NCBI GenBank assembly: GCA_938024995.1
Contig: CALJDU010000034.1
Span: forward strand, 114,865 to 178,864
DNA length: 64,000 nucleotides
Direction of reading: 5' to 3'
Source of the DNA: an uncultured bacterium
GTDB taxonomy: Bacteria; Myxococcota_A; Polyangia; Polyangiales; Houyiibacteriaceae
In this document: piece by piece, positions 7,609-16,773 of the stretch
How the letters are laid out: every line of letters starts with the position of its first letter
How positions within the stretch are numbered: position 1 is the stretch's first letter
Translations under genes and position numbers: made by a program
Notes under the pieces: model-generated
What the model saw: only the letters and a program-made list of their open reading frames with translations
The model's database searches: none
What the model was told of the DNA's origin: nothing

Positions 7609-9858
7609 ATGACTTATCGTGCAATTGGGATAGCGCTGGTGGGGATCCTCGCCTTGGGCTGCGGGGACGACGACACCGGTGCTGGTGATACAGACATCGC
7701 GACCGACACTGGCGGGACGGACACGAACACGGGACCGATCTGCGGTGACGGGTTCTTGGACTCCACTGAAGAGTGCGACGGCACCGACCTCGGCGGCGCG
7801 AGCTGCACGGACCTCGGATCGACCGGCGGTACCCTCGCGTGCAACAGCGACTGCACCTTCGACAAGTCCGGTTGCGAGACCGAGGCCTGCGGCAACGGCA
7901 CCATCGACGCCGGCGAAGAGTGCGACGGCGTGCTCATGGCCGACGACACCTGCATGGCGCGTGGTTTTACGTCGGGTCGCCTGACCTGCTTGCCCGACTG
8001 CACCGTCAGCACCTTGGAGTGCTTGGCCTGCGGTAACGGAACCGTCGATGACGGCGAGGACTGCGACAGCGCCGACCTCGGCGGCGAGACCTGTGTCTCC
8101 CTCGGCATGGGCTTCACCGGCGGAACGCTCGGCTGCGACGCGGCGTGCGCGTTCGACGTCGCGAGCTGCGAGTCGGACAACTGCGGGAACGGGATCGTCG
8201 ATGACGGCGAAGACTGTGATGGCGCGGATATCGGCGGGAGCTCGTGCGCGGACGTTGGGTTCGTCGGCGGCACGCTCGCGTGCGACTCGGAGTGTCGCTT
8301 CGACTCCTCCACTTGCACCAACTGTGGCAACGGGACCATCGACGGAACCGAAATGTGCGACACGTCGGACTTCGGCGGTACCACCTGCGCGACCGTCGGC
8401 GGCGGCTTCACGGGTGGTGACCTCTCCTGTACCGCGGAGTGCATGATCGACCCAAGCGCCTGCACCACCGCGGTCTGCGGAAACGGAATGATGGACGCCG
8501 GCGAGGCCTGCGATGACGGCAACACAGAGAGCGACGATGGTTGCTCCGACGCCTGCGCGCTCGAGACCGGCTACACCTGCGAGGGTACGCCGAGCGAGTG
8601 CGCACCGGAGTGCGGAGACGGGATGATCATCGCTCCGGAAGAGTGCGACGGCACCGAGTTCGGCGGCGAGACCTGCGTCTCCCGTGGGTTCCTCAGCGGT
8701 GACCTGACGTGTGGTCGTCGGTGCCGAATTCAGACGACCAGCTGCGTGGAGTCGGACTGCGGCAACGGGACCCTCGACGACGACGAGACCTGCGACGATG
8801 GCAACACGGAGAACAACGATGGGTGCTCGAGCGAGTGCCTGGTTGAGCCCACGTTCGATCTGCCCGTTCGTCTCCGCAACGGCGACGGAAGCAACCACGG
8901 AATGGTTGAGGTCCGCTACGATGGGGAGTGGCGCTGGGTGTGCGATGACATCCCCGCGACGACCGCGACGACGGTCGCGCTCAACAACTTCGCGAACGTT
9001 GTTTGCAATCAGCTCGGCTACACGGGAACCGGCCACGAAGCGATTACGAGGTTTGGTGGTGGCGCCGGTGAACCCGCGATGGACGACGTCAACTGCACCG
9101 GCGGCGAATCCTCTCTCGCGCAGTGCGAGTTTGCGGGCTGGGAACGAAACAACTGCACCGGCGGCGAAGCGGTCGGCGTGCGTTGCGTTCCGGGTGACGG
9201 TGACATCCGCCTCACCGACGGTCCGCACGGAATGGACGGCCGCATGCAGGCCTTTACCGGGGGGGCTTGGGGTGAAGTCTGTGACGACATCGTCGAGGGC
9301 TGGTCGAGCGATCTCGGGTACACCCCGACGACCGTCTGTCAGCAGCTCGGCTACAAGGACGGTGAGTTCGTCGGCACCTACGACGCACCGACCGACGACT
9401 TCGCGTGGGACGGTCTCAACTGCACGGGCACGGAGACGCGGGTCAGCGATTGTCCTCGATCCAGCTTCGAGAACTGCGTGGCCAGCGAGGGCGCAGGGTT
9501 CCGCTGCACCACGTGGGACGAAGGGGACGCGCGCTTGGTCGGCGGAACGGCTCGAAACCGCGGACAGGTTGAGATCCTCCACAACGGCGTTTGGGGAACG
9601 GTCTGCGACGACAAGCTTGAGCCCTTCCGAGCTGACGCAGCGCTTCGTGATGGTTTCACGAGCGTGGTCTGCGGAGAGCTCGGGTTCTCTGGAACCGGAA
9701 TGTGGCTCGAGACGGGCAGCGACGGCACTGGGCCGATTTGGCTCGACGAGGTCATGTGCGCTGGTGGTGAGACGAGCTTGATGAGCTGCCCGGCAGATGA
9801 CTGGGGTGTCAACGATTGCTCCCATGGCGAGGACAGCGGCGTCATCTGCACGCCTTGA
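7609..9858 (+). CDS. Cell-surface lipoprotein: eight Cys-rich repeats plus three SRCR domains
   Basis: This 749-residue protein has a signal peptide ending LALGC, so Cys18 is likely lipidated. A short Asp/Thr-rich linker leads to about eight Cys repeats (residues about 45-415) of the form CGNGxxDxGExCD. Two of these have the longer CDDGNTExxDGC form of the DUF4215/myxobacterial Cys-repeat family. Three scavenger receptor cysteine-rich (SRCR) domains follow, beginning near residues 418, 532 and 640. Each has the G.VEV...W..VCDD...VVC.QLGY...C.G.E..L..C signature. SRCR domains are common in animals and unusual in bacteria; in animals they bind proteins or glycans. A surface adhesin or receptor role is inferred. 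A strong terminator follows, then a paralogue of the same design. Confidence 0.88.
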   Translation: MTYRAIGIALVGILALGCGDDDTGAGDTDIATDTGGTDTNTGPICGDGFLDSTEECDGTDLGGASCTDLGSTGGTLACNSDCTFDKSGCETEACGNGTIDAGEECDGVLMADDTCMARGFTSGRLTCLPDCTVSTLECLACGNGTVDDGEDCDSADLGGETCVSLGMGFTGGTLGCDAACAFDVASCESDNCGNGIVDDGEDCDGADIGGSSCADVGFVGGTLACDSECRFDSSTCTNCGNGTIDGTEMCDTSDFGGTTCATVGGGFTGGDLSCTAECMIDPSACTTAVCGNGMMDAGEACDDGNTESDDGCSDACALETGYTCEGTPSECAPECGDGMIIAPEECDGTEFGGETCVSRGFLSGDLTCGRRCRIQTTSCVESDCGNGTLDDDETCDDGNTENNDGCSSECLVEPTFDLPVRLRNGDGSNHGMVEVRYDGEWRWVCDDIPATTATTVALNNFANVVCNQLGYTGTGHEAITRFGGGAGEPAMDDVNCTGGESSLAQCEFAGWERNNCTGGEAVGVRCVPGDGDIRLTDGPHGMDGRMQAFTGGAWGEVCDDIVEGWSSDLGYTPTTVCQQLGYKDGEFVGTYDAPTDDFAWDGLNCTGTETRVSDCPRSSFENCVASEGAGFRCTTWDEGDARLVGGTARNRGQVEILHNGVWGTVCDDKLEPFRADAALRDGFTSVVCGELGFSGTGMWLETGSDGTGPIWLDEVMCAGGETSLMSCPADDWGVNDCSHGEDSGVICTP

Positions 9859-9880
9859 TCGTTCGACGATCTTGAGACGA

Positions 9881-9910
9881 AAGGACGCCAGTACGCTGGC
9901 GTCCTTTTTT
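9881..9910 (+). terminator. Rho-independent terminator after first SRCR gene
   Basis: A perfect 9-bp GC-rich stem (GGACGCCAG with CTGGCGTCC) around a TACG tetraloop is followed by six T residues. AA/TT pairs can extend the stem. It ends the first SRCR lipoprotein transcript and implies that the downstream paralogue has its own promoter. Confidence 0.92.
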
Positions 9911-9978
9911 CTTGGGGGTTACGCGACACAAAGAACTCGCTGTTGCGCGTTCTCACCTGAACGTGGAATCTGTGCTTG

Positions 9979-12201
9979 ATGCGTACCTTTTCTTTGCGTT
10001 GCTTGCTCCTTCTCATGTTCATCGTGGGGGGCTGCGCGGTCGGCGGCGGCGGCGGAGACCTCGACACCGGTCCGCGCTTCGACACGTCACCGTCCACCTG
10101 CGGAAACGGTTCCCTCGAGCCCGCCGAAGAGTGCGACGGCGACAACCTGGCCGGCGCGACCTGCGAAGCGTTCGGTTTCTCCGGCGGCGTCCTCACCTGC
10201 CGGCTGGACTGCATCCTCGACAAGTCCGACTGCGAGGTCGACGACTGCGGCAACGGCTCGCTCGAGAGCGGCGAAGACTGCGATGGCGTCAACCTCGGCG
10301 GCGCGACGTGCGAAGCGCGCGGGTACACCGGCGGGACCCTCAGCTGTGCCGCGTGTCGGTACGACGAAACAGGGTGCACCTCATGTGGCAACGGCGTCAT
10401 CGACAGCGGCGAAGAGTGCGATGGTACGGCGCTCGGAGCGGCCAGCTGCAGCTCGCGTGGCTTCAGCGGAGGCACGCTTTTGTGCGACGGCCGCTGCGGG
10501 TTCGATGAGAGCGGCTGCACGGACGCGAGCTGCGGAAACGGGCGCCGCGACGAAGGCGAAGACTGCGATGGCGCGGACCTCGGGGGATCATCATGTGCCG
10601 ACGCGGGCTTCGTGATGGGTACCCTCGCGTGCAACGCGACGTGCGGGTTCGACACCAGCGCGTGCCGTAACTGTGGCAACGGGCGGGTCGACGCCGGGGA
10701 AGAGTGCGACGCAGCGGACCTGGGAGGCGCGGATTGTTCCGCGCGCGGGTTCACCGGCGGCACCCTCGCGTGCACCGCCGACTGCGCGTTCAACGAGTCG
10801 GGCTGTACCAGCTCGTCATGCGGCGACGGGATGCTGGAGTCGGGCGAAGACTGCGACGACGGAGGCACGACGCCGGGTGATGGATGCAGCGCGAGCTGCC
10901 GCGTGGAGGCGGGCTTTGACTGCACCGGGTCACCGTCGAGCTGCGCGCCGCGGTGCGGAGACGGGATGGTCGTCGCGGGCGAGGAGTGTGACGGGAGCGC
11001 GCTCGCCGGTGAGACCTGTGCGAGCCGCGGCTTCGAGAGCGGAACCCTCGCCTGCCGGACCTGCACCTTCGACACTTCGGGTTGCGTCGCGGCGAGCTCG
11101 TGTGGCGATGGCACGATTGACGATGGTGAAGAGTGCGACGATGGCGGCACCGCCGCGTTTGATGGATGCGGCGCCGACTGCCAGGTCGAGCCGACGTTCC
11201 ACCTCCCGGTTCGACTGCGCGGCGGCGAGGGCAGCAACCACGGCAAGGTCGAGGTGTTTTACGAGAGCACCTGGCGAGACGTGTGCGATGACGTGCCCGG
11301 GAACCTCTCCACGGCCGCGGGCCGCGACGCCTTCGCGAACGTCGTATGCCGACAGCTTGGCTACACCGGTTCGGGTCATGAGGCGACGCTTGGGTTCGGC
11401 GGGTTCGGGGGCGGTTCCGGCATGCCGGTCATGGACGACGTCGACTGCACCGGGAGCGAAGACACGCTCGCGCAGTGCGACTTCGCGGGATGGAACGTGG
11501 AAGACTGCGGATCGGGAGAGGCGATCGGCGTGCGATGTGCACCGGGCGAAGGAGACATCCGCTTGGTTGACGGGCCGTCGGGGTTGGAAGGGCGTCTTCA
11601 GATCTTCCACAGCGGTTCGTGGGGCGAGGTCTGCGACGACTTCATCAACATCACGGAGACGTACTACGGCGCGGAAACGGTGTGTCATCAGCTCGGCTAC
11701 ACCGGCGGCACCTTCATCGGTAGCTACGACGCGCCCAGCTCCGACTTCATCTTGGACAACGTCCGGTGCGGCGGAACCGAGCTTCGTATCGAAGACTGTC
11801 CGGCCAACGCCTGGGGCGACGAGAACTGCGGCGCGACCGAGGGCGCTGGGTTCTCGTGCACGGTCCATCGCGATGGAGATTCGAGACTGGTCACGACCAG
11901 CGCGCGGAACCGTGGTCGGGTGGAAGTGCTCCACAACAACATCTGGGGCACGTTCTGTGATGATGGCATCACCTCGGGGACGAGCCGAGACAACTTTGTC
12001 CGAGTGGGCTGTCGTGAGCTCGGTTTCGGCACCGACGGCCTCTTGCTCACGTCCGGCTTCGATGACGGAGTCGATCCGACTTGGCGAGACGATGTGCGCT
12101 GCGGGACCTTCGAGGGCCGGCTCTCATCCTGTCCAGCCGCAGATTGGGGCGTCGAGAATTGCAGTCACTTTGAGGACGTAGGGCTCAACTGCACCCCATG
12201 A
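9979..12201 (+). CDS. Second Cys-repeat/SRCR surface lipoprotein, paralogue of the upstream gene
   Basis: This 740-residue protein starts at ATG directly after an in-frame TTG. The signal peptide ends VGGC, making Cys19 the likely lipidated residue, followed by a Gly-rich spacer. The architecture matches the upstream gene: eight CGNGxxxxGExCDG repeats, two with the longer CDDGG form, then three SRCR domains with VCDD, VVCRQLGYTGSGHEA and C.G.E..L..C landmarks. The two proteins look homologous along their whole length, so a tandem duplication is inferred. They differ enough (spacer, Cys-repeat sequences, SRCR loops) that they may bind different ligands. The next feature downstream is a tRNA gene with its own promoter. 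Confidence 0.88.
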   Translation: MRTFSLRCLLLLMFIVGGCAVGGGGGDLDTGPRFDTSPSTCGNGSLEPAEECDGDNLAGATCEAFGFSGGVLTCRLDCILDKSDCEVDDCGNGSLESGEDCDGVNLGGATCEARGYTGGTLSCAACRYDETGCTSCGNGVIDSGEECDGTALGAASCSSRGFSGGTLLCDGRCGFDESGCTDASCGNGRRDEGEDCDGADLGGSSCADAGFVMGTLACNATCGFDTSACRNCGNGRVDAGEECDAADLGGADCSARGFTGGTLACTADCAFNESGCTSSSCGDGMLESGEDCDDGGTTPGDGCSASCRVEAGFDCTGSPSSCAPRCGDGMVVAGEECDGSALAGETCASRGFESGTLACRTCTFDTSGCVAASSCGDGTIDDGEECDDGGTAAFDGCGADCQVEPTFHLPVRLRGGEGSNHGKVEVFYESTWRDVCDDVPGNLSTAAGRDAFANVVCRQLGYTGSGHEATLGFGGFGGGSGMPVMDDVDCTGSEDTLAQCDFAGWNVEDCGSGEAIGVRCAPGEGDIRLVDGPSGLEGRLQIFHSGSWGEVCDDFINITETYYGAETVCHQLGYTGGTFIGSYDAPSSDFILDNVRCGGTELRIEDCPANAWGDENCGATEGAGFSCTVHRDGDSRLVTTSARNRGRVEVLHNNIWGTFCDDGITSGTSRDNFVRVGCRELGFGTDGLLLTSGFDDGVDPTWRDDVRCGTFEGRLSSCPAADWGVENCSHFEDVGLNCTP

Positions 12202-12223
12202 GTCCGCTGGACCAACTGACCTC

Positions 12224-12252
12224 TTGACCACCCCTCCCGAGCTGGATATTAC
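12224..12252 (+). promoter_or_regulatory. Sigma-70-like promoter for the tRNA genes
   Basis: TTGACC (-35, five of six consensus bases) and TATTAC (-10, four of six) are separated by 17 bp. The predicted start is about seven bases after the -10, some 13 bases before tRNA-Lys. Position and spacing fit a stable-RNA promoter. Confidence 0.6.
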
Positions 12253-12271
12253 GCACCGCCGGAACCCCGGA

Positions 12272-12344
12272 GGGTTGTTAGCTCAGTTGGTAGAGCAGTG
12301 GGCTTTTAACCCATCTGTCGTGGGTTCGAGCCCCACACGACCCA
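12272..12344 (+). tRNA. tRNA-Lys, anticodon TTT
   Basis: A full cloverleaf is visible. The acceptor stem is GGGTTGT/ACGACCC (one G-T pair), and the D arm is GCTC..GAGC with AGTTGGTAGA. The anticodon stem is GTGGG/CCCAT with loop CTTTTAA, so the anticodon is TTT (Lys). The T arm is GTGGG TTCGAGC CCCAC and the discriminator base is A. The 3' CCA is not encoded: ACCTCG follows the acceptor. It is probably co-transcribed with tRNA-Glu 49 bases downstream, across a T-rich spacer. Confidence 0.97.
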
Positions 12345-12393
12345 CCTCGCTTTGATTTTTCGTTCGTTCTTTCTTACTTCAACATGGCTTCCT

Positions 12394-12469
12394 GTCCCCA
12401 TCGTCTAGTGGTCCAGGACCCCGCCCTTTCACGGCGGTAACCGGGGTTCGAACCCCCGTGGGGACGCCA
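12394..12469 (+). tRNA. tRNA-Glu, anticodon TTC
   Basis: The acceptor stem GTCCCCA/TGGGGAC is perfect. The anticodon stem CCGCC/GGCGG closes the loop CTTTCAC, giving anticodon TTC (Glu). The T arm is CGGGG TTCGAAC CCCCG and the discriminator is G. Unlike the neighbouring tRNA-Lys, the 3' CCA is encoded and is included in the span. A terminator hairpin follows within a few bases. Confidence 0.97.
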
Positions 12470-12471
12470 CG

Positions 12472-12508
12472 CGCCGCCTTCGCTCAGAGAGTGAAGGCGG
12501 CGTTTTTA
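12472..12508 (+). terminator. Rho-independent terminator after tRNA-Glu
   Basis: A stem of ten perfect pairs (CGCCGCCTTC with GAAGGCGGCG), extendable across a G-T pair, is followed by TTTTTATTT. It ends the two-tRNA transcript. Confidence 0.92.
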
Positions 12509-12700
12509 TTTCGTGTTCACGCCAGCAGCGCTTCGATCGCGGACATGAGCGCGGCGCACTCCAAGGCGCGTCGGGAGAGGCCAGGCGTTGTCAAAGAAGA
12601 CATCGTCGAGCGCAGAGTGTGATGAGACGCGCTCGCTCGCACGTTGCCGCGCGACCTCGAATCAGATGCAGCTTCGGCTGTGCGTGCTTACCTTCGCGCC

Positions 12701-13723
12701 GTGAAGTCTGAGACGACCGTTCTTCCGCACAAGTACGTAAGCTCGTTGGCCTTCACGCCCGACGATTCGCTCGTGGATTGGGTGGGCGGTGGTTGTCGCT
12801 ATCTCCTCGACGGTGAGGTCATCGATCGCCCGCGCCGCTACGCCTACGCGTTTGACGCGGTCACGCTGTCGCCGAGCGGTGACGTCGCGGTCATCTACAC
12901 GCGCCATCAAACCAAAGGGCTCCTCTTGCACAAGGGCGAGGTGCTCCGCGAGCTCGATCGAAGCTACTACCAGGCCGCGTCGTTTGAGTATCCGATCTGT
13001 CTCTTCGAGCGCGCCGGGCGCACGCTGCTCGCCCATTGCCCGCGTGGGTACAATCGTCTCGATATCGAAGACGCGCTCACGGGAGAGCTGTTGACGGCGC
13101 GGCCGGACGACGCAGAGCGCGCCGACTTCTTTCACTCACGCTTGGCCGCGAGCCCCAACGGGAAGCGACTGATCAGCGCGGGGTGGGTGTGGCAGCCGTG
13201 GGACGTGGTCTCGACCTTCGAGGTCGACGCGTGTCTCGCGGACCCGAACTTGCTCGACGTCCAGGGAGGGAGCCTCCCCAGCTGTCCGAACATGTGCGCG
13301 GAAGAGGGGTCTGCCACGTGGCTTGATGACGATGTGCTTTGCGTCGCGGCGGGCGATGAGCTCGATCAAGAAACGCTCGACGAGTACGCGGCAGATGGAG
13401 ACGTGCCGGAGCTCTTACCGAACGGCCTGGTCTCGTTCGACTTGAACACACGCGAGATCCTCTCGCGGACCGTGCTCGCGAAGCCCGCGGGCGTCATGCA
13501 TCGCGTCGACCGCGACCACGTGTTCTCGTTCTTTGAGCATCCGAAGGTGATCCGCGTCTCCGACGGAGCGATTCTTCAGTCGTGGCCGGACCTCGCGACC
13601 GGAAAGCAGCAGAGCAGCATCTCGCGGGAAGACGGCGTGCCGATCCTCGCGGTCGATCCCCACGCTTCGCGTTTCGCGGTTCATCACGACGACGCGATTC
13701 ATGTCGTCACCGTCACGCTCTAG
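12701..13723 (+). CDS. Hypothetical protein, possibly WD40/beta-propeller-like
   Basis: The protein has about 340 residues from the GTG chosen here (a TTG 19 codons upstream is the longest option). There is no signal peptide or membrane segment. Short repeated strand patterns such as VSSLAFTPDDSLVDW, DAVTLSPSGDVAVIYT and SRLAASPNGKRLISAG resemble blades of WD40 or PQQ-type propellers. These SPdG-type turns are the only family clue. Near the middle, SCPNMC provides a Cys pair of unknown meaning. The gene stands alone after the tRNA terminator, with about 190 apparently featureless bases before it. A cytoplasmic scaffold or sensor propeller is possible but unproven. Confidence 0.6.
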   Translation: MKSETTVLPHKYVSSLAFTPDDSLVDWVGGGCRYLLDGEVIDRPRRYAYAFDAVTLSPSGDVAVIYTRHQTKGLLLHKGEVLRELDRSYYQAASFEYPICLFERAGRTLLAHCPRGYNRLDIEDALTGELLTARPDDAERADFFHSRLAASPNGKRLISAGWVWQPWDVVSTFEVDACLADPNLLDVQGGSLPSCPNMCAEEGSATWLDDDVLCVAAGDELDQETLDEYAADGDVPELLPNGLVSFDLNTREILSRTVLAKPAGVMHRVDRDHVFSFFEHPKVIRVSDGAILQSWPDLATGKQQSSISREDGVPILAVDPHASRFAVHHDDAIHVVTVTL

Positions 13724-13834
13724 CGCGGAACGACGCGTGACGTGATCACGAGTGAGTCGTTCGGAATGCGCTCATCCGGACGGTTCCGTCGCTTTTCACT
13801 TGCGCCGACCCTCGAACACTGCGACGCCCCCGCC

Positions 13835-15229
13835 ATGAACTTCCAAGAGCTTGGTCTGAGCGCGCCGCTCCTTAAGGCGGTCACCGAGGCCGGCTACACC
13901 ACCCCGACTCCGATTCAGGCAAAGGCCATCCCGCCGGCGCTTGAGGGCCGCGACGTGCTCGGCTGCGCGCAGACGGGCACCGGTAAGACCGCCGGCTTCG
14001 GCCTGCCGCTGCTGCAGCGGCTCGACGAGAAGGCCGGCGAGGAGACCACCATCCGCGCGCTGGTGCTGACGCCAACGCGCGAGCTGGCGGCTCAAATCGG
14101 CGCGAGCTTCGCGACCTACGGCAAGCACCTGGAGCTGTGGCACACGGTCATCTTCGGCGGCGTGAAAGACAAGCCGCAGATCAGAGAGCTCGAGAAGGGC
14201 ATCGACGCGTTGGTCGCGACGCCCGGGCGCTTGCTCGACCTGATGAACCGGGGACACGTGGACCTGGAAGACGTCGAGGTCTTCGTCCTCGACGAAGCGG
14301 ACCGGATGCTCGACATGGGCTTCCTGCCGGATGTGCGTCGCGTCATCAAGGCGCTCCCGACCAAGCGGCAGACGTTGTTCTTTTCGGCGACCATGCCGAC
14401 CGAGATTCGGCGCTTGGCGGAGGACATGCTCGTCGATCCGGTCAGCGTCGCGGTGGCGCCGATCTCGTCGACCGCGGACAAGGTCACGCAGAAGGTCTAC
14501 TTCGTCGACAAGGCGAAGAAGCGGCGCCTCTTGGTCGATCTGCTCAAGGCGGAAGAGGTCGTGCACACGCTCGTCTTCACGCGAACCAAGCACGGCGCTA
14601 ACCGAGTCGTGAAGCAGCTCGGACAGGCCGGCATCGAGGCCGCCGCCATTCACGGCAACAAGTCTCAGAACGCACGAACGCGCGCGCTCAACGGTTTCCG
14701 CTCTGGAGACATCAGCGTTCTCGTCGCGACGGACATCGCGGCCCGCGGCATCGACGTCGAGGGCATCACCCACGTGATCAATTTTGATCTCCCGAACATC
14801 TCCGAGACCTATGTCCACCGCATCGGCCGGACCGCGCGCGCGGGCGCGTCAGGGATCGCGCTCTCGTTCTGCGAAGAAGAAGAGCGCGCGTATCTCGTGG
14901 ACATCGAGCGACTGATTCAGCAGCACCTTGAGCGCGTCGAAGATCACGATCACCCGCCGAGCCAACCGCTCCCCGCGATGACCGATCTCGCGAGCAAGCG
15001 ACGCCCCGTAAAGGGGCGCTCGGGCGGCGGCGGACGTGGACGCTCGGGCGGCGGACGCGGACGCTCTGGCGGAGGTCGCCGCGGCGGCGGTGGCGGTGGC
15101 GGTGGCGGACGTTCTGGCGGCGGAGGTCGCGGCGGACGTTCCGGTGGCGGCGGCGGACGTTCCGGTGGCGGTCGCTCGGGTGGTGGAGGCGGACGTTCGG
15201 GCGGGGGTCGCTCCGGCGGCAACCGCTAG
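13835..15229 (+). CDS. DEAD-box ATP-dependent RNA helicase with Gly/Arg/Ser tail
   Basis: The chosen ATG gives a 464-residue protein beginning [13 protein letters not shown], where the family normally starts; a further upstream start adds 31 unrelated residues. All helicase motifs are present: Q motif (TPTPIQ), [34 protein letters not shown] and [10 protein letters not shown]. It belongs to the RhlE/DeaD group that unwinds short RNA duplexes, for example in ribosome assembly or cold adaptation. The last 75 or so residues are a low-complexity tail of RSGGG and GRGG units, like RNA-binding RGG tails, and their DNA is repetitive. A 13-bp tandem duplication includes the stop codon. Confidence 0.93.
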   Translation: MNFQELGLSAPLLKAVTEAGYTTPTPIQAKAIPPALEGRDVLGCAQTGTGKTAGFGLPLLQRLDEKAGEETTIRALVLTPTRELAAQIGASFATYGKHLELWHTVIFGGVKDKPQIRELEKGIDALVATPGRLLDLMNRGHVDLEDVEVFVLDEADRMLDMGFLPDVRRVIKALPTKRQTLFFSATMPTEIRRLAEDMLVDPVSVAVAPISSTADKVTQKVYFVDKAKKRRLLVDLLKAEEVVHTLVFTRTKHGANRVVKQLGQAGIEAAAIHGNKSQNARTRALNGFRSGDISVLVATDIAARGIDVEGITHVINFDLPNISETYVHRIGRTARAGASGIALSFCEEEERAYLVDIERLIQQHLERVEDHDHPPSQPLPAMTDLASKRRPVKGRSGGGGRGRSGGGRGRSGGGRRGGGGGGGGGRSGGGGRGGRSGGGGGRSGGGRSGGGGGRSGGGRSGGNR

Positions 15230-15255
15230 CAGCAACCGCTAGCAGCAACCGATAG
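15220..15255 (+). repeat. 13-bp tandem repeat across the helicase stop codon
   Basis: CAACCGCTAGCAG is present twice in full and a third time in part (CAACCGATAG). The first unit contains the TAG stop of the DEAD-box gene. The repeat adds no coding sequence, because the stop lies in the first unit, and looks like slippage at the end of an already repetitive tail. Confidence 0.85.
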
Positions 15256-15280
15256 GCAGCGACCGGCAGCGCCACGTCCG

Positions 15281-15712
15281 CTAGCGGTCGTCCGTCACTC
15301 CCGGCGGACACGGCGGCGGGCTGTCGTCGGCGCTGTGCACGATCTCGATGAGCAACCGCCGCGTCGAGGCGTCGAGCGCGCCGACCCAGGCCGTGTCTCC
15401 CCGACAACCCGCGAGATACCGCGCGTCGGAGGTGAGCTCCGGTGGTGGGTGCACAAAGGGGATCCCGTTCGCGGGGGGCTCGAGCGCCAGGTCGTTCAGC
15501 AGCATCGCTTCCCCCTCGCTCACCTCCAGGACGAGCACAGTCGCGAAGAAGGTCGGCTCTCTGCGCTCGATCACTTTCGCGGAGGAGAGGCCGAGCCCCG
15601 TGTGCGCCCGCGCGAACGAGAGGCCCGGGCTGTAGGCATAGAGAAGCGCGGCGGCCAAGCCCGCGAGGAGCATCACGACGACCGCGACCGCGATGAGGAG
15701 TTTCTTGGACAT
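15281..15712 (-). CDS. Small membrane-anchored hypothetical protein
   Basis: This 143-residue protein has an N-terminal transmembrane segment (residues about 4-27, LLIAVAVVVMLLAGLAAALL). A soluble domain of about 110 residues follows, presumably outside the cytoplasm. No family is recognised. It contains two Cys, at CRGD and CPPG, which could form a disulfide. It has an ATG start and lies convergent with the DEAD-box gene, so the two share no regulation. Confidence 0.6.
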   Translation of the reverse strand: MSKKLLIAVAVVVMLLAGLAAALLYAYSPGLSFARAHTGLGLSSAKVIERREPTFFATVLVLEVSEGEAMLLNDLALEPPANGIPFVHPPPELTSDARYLAGCRGDTAWVGALDASTRRLLIEIVHSADDSPPPCPPGVTDDR

Positions 15713-15811
15713 GGCACGTTGTACCTTAGAGCGTGGATTGAGCGGCGGCGGATGACGCAGGAGGTGCGAGGTCGTCGCGCGAAGCGCGCCTGCGCGTTTT
15801 TCAACAGCCTG

Positions 15812-16702
15812 CTAGCGCTGCGCGTCGCGAATCGTCTCGCTCAACGAGGTGAGGGCGGGTCCCAGCGGAGAGGTGCGTCGCCAAATCGTCACCAGGGTTC
15901 GCCGCGGCCGTGACATGATCGGGCGCGTCTCGATCCCCGCTCGGGTCGCCTCCAATGGGATGGCTAAGGTGGGCAGCAGCGTGACGCCGGCCCCTTGGGC
16001 GACCAGCTGCACGAGCGTCGTGAGACTCGTCGCGCGGTACGCGCCTTCCTTCACATTCGCGAACTTGCAGTACGCCAGCGCCTGGTCGCGCAGGCAGTGC
16101 CCCTCGTCCAACAGCAACGTCGGCTCGCTCATCAAGTCTTCGTCTTGAGCGATGTCGTGCGCCAGCAGTGGGTGCGACGGCGGCGCGGCGACGACGAACT
16201 CATCCTCCATGATCACCGCGTGATCGACGTCCCCGAGCTCGGCTTCCAGCGCGAGGACCGCTCCGTCGAGTTCTCCTTGTGCGAGCTTGGCGCAGAGGGA
16301 CTCGGTCTTGTCTTCGTGCCAGTGAATCGTGAGCGCGGGGTGAGCCTCGCGAATGTGACGTGAGCAGGCTGGGAGGAGATAGGGCGCGATGGTCGGGATC
16401 ACGCCTAGGCGAAGAACGCCGCGCAACGGGTCATCGCTCGGCGTGACTTGCCGAAGCGCGTCGGCATCGAGGAGCAAGCGCGCCGCGCGTTCCAAGAAAG
16501 GCGCCGCGGTGGGGAGCACCATCACCTTGCGCTTGGAGCGCTCGAAGAGCGGGAAGCCGATGGCGTTCTCGAGCTCTGCGACTTGTGCGCTCAGCGACGG
16601 CTGCGAGACGAAGCAACGTTCCGCCGCGCCGCGGAACGAGAGGGTCTCCGCGACGACGACGGCGTACTGGAGCTGGCGAAGCGAAAAGGGGTGTTTGCGC
16701 AT
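15812..16702 (-). CDS. oxyR: OxyR-type LysR-family hydrogen peroxide sensor
   Basis: This 296-residue LysR regulator has an N-terminal winged HTH (residues about 5-65, LRQLQYAVVVAETLSFRGAA and VSQPSLSAQVAELE). The effector domain carries the OxyR redox signature GHCLRDQALAYC, with Cys203 and Cys212 nine residues apart as in E. coli Cys199/Cys208. RATSLTTLVQLVAQGAGVTLLP follows, also OxyR-like. In known OxyR proteins peroxide forms a disulfide between these Cys and activates catalase and peroxiredoxin genes. No katG, ahpC or other peroxide target is adjacent, so it probably acts in trans. The gene upstream is on the same strand, so no divergent partner exists. Confidence 0.9.
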   Translation of the reverse strand: MRKHPFSLRQLQYAVVVAETLSFRGAAERCFVSQPSLSAQVAELENAIGFPLFERSKRKVMVLPTAAPFLERAARLLLDADALRQVTPSDDPLRGVLRLGVIPTIAPYLLPACSRHIREAHPALTIHWHEDKTESLCAKLAQGELDGAVLALEAELGDVDHAVIMEDEFVVAAPPSHPLLAHDIAQDEDLMSEPTLLLDEGHCLRDQALAYCKFANVKEGAYRATSLTTLVQLVAQGAGVTLLPTLAIPLEATRAGIETRPIMSRPRRTLVTIWRRTSPLGPALTSLSETIRDAQR

Positions 16703-16773
16703 CGCGCGCAGGGTCGCATTCCGCGGGCCACGTGTGCGCTTTCTTTTGTCTCAGCGCGGCCGGTGAGTCGAAG

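Noticed and set aside
7408..9825. A reverse-strand open frame of about 800 codons opposite the first SRCR gene
   Set aside because: It is an antisense shadow created by high GC and the repeat structure; its protein is low-complexity, without motifs, and the forward frame has a lipobox, repeats and domains.
12272..12510. tRNA-associated integration site
   Set aside because: No integrase, no duplicated tRNA 3' end and no composition shift were seen around the two tRNAs.
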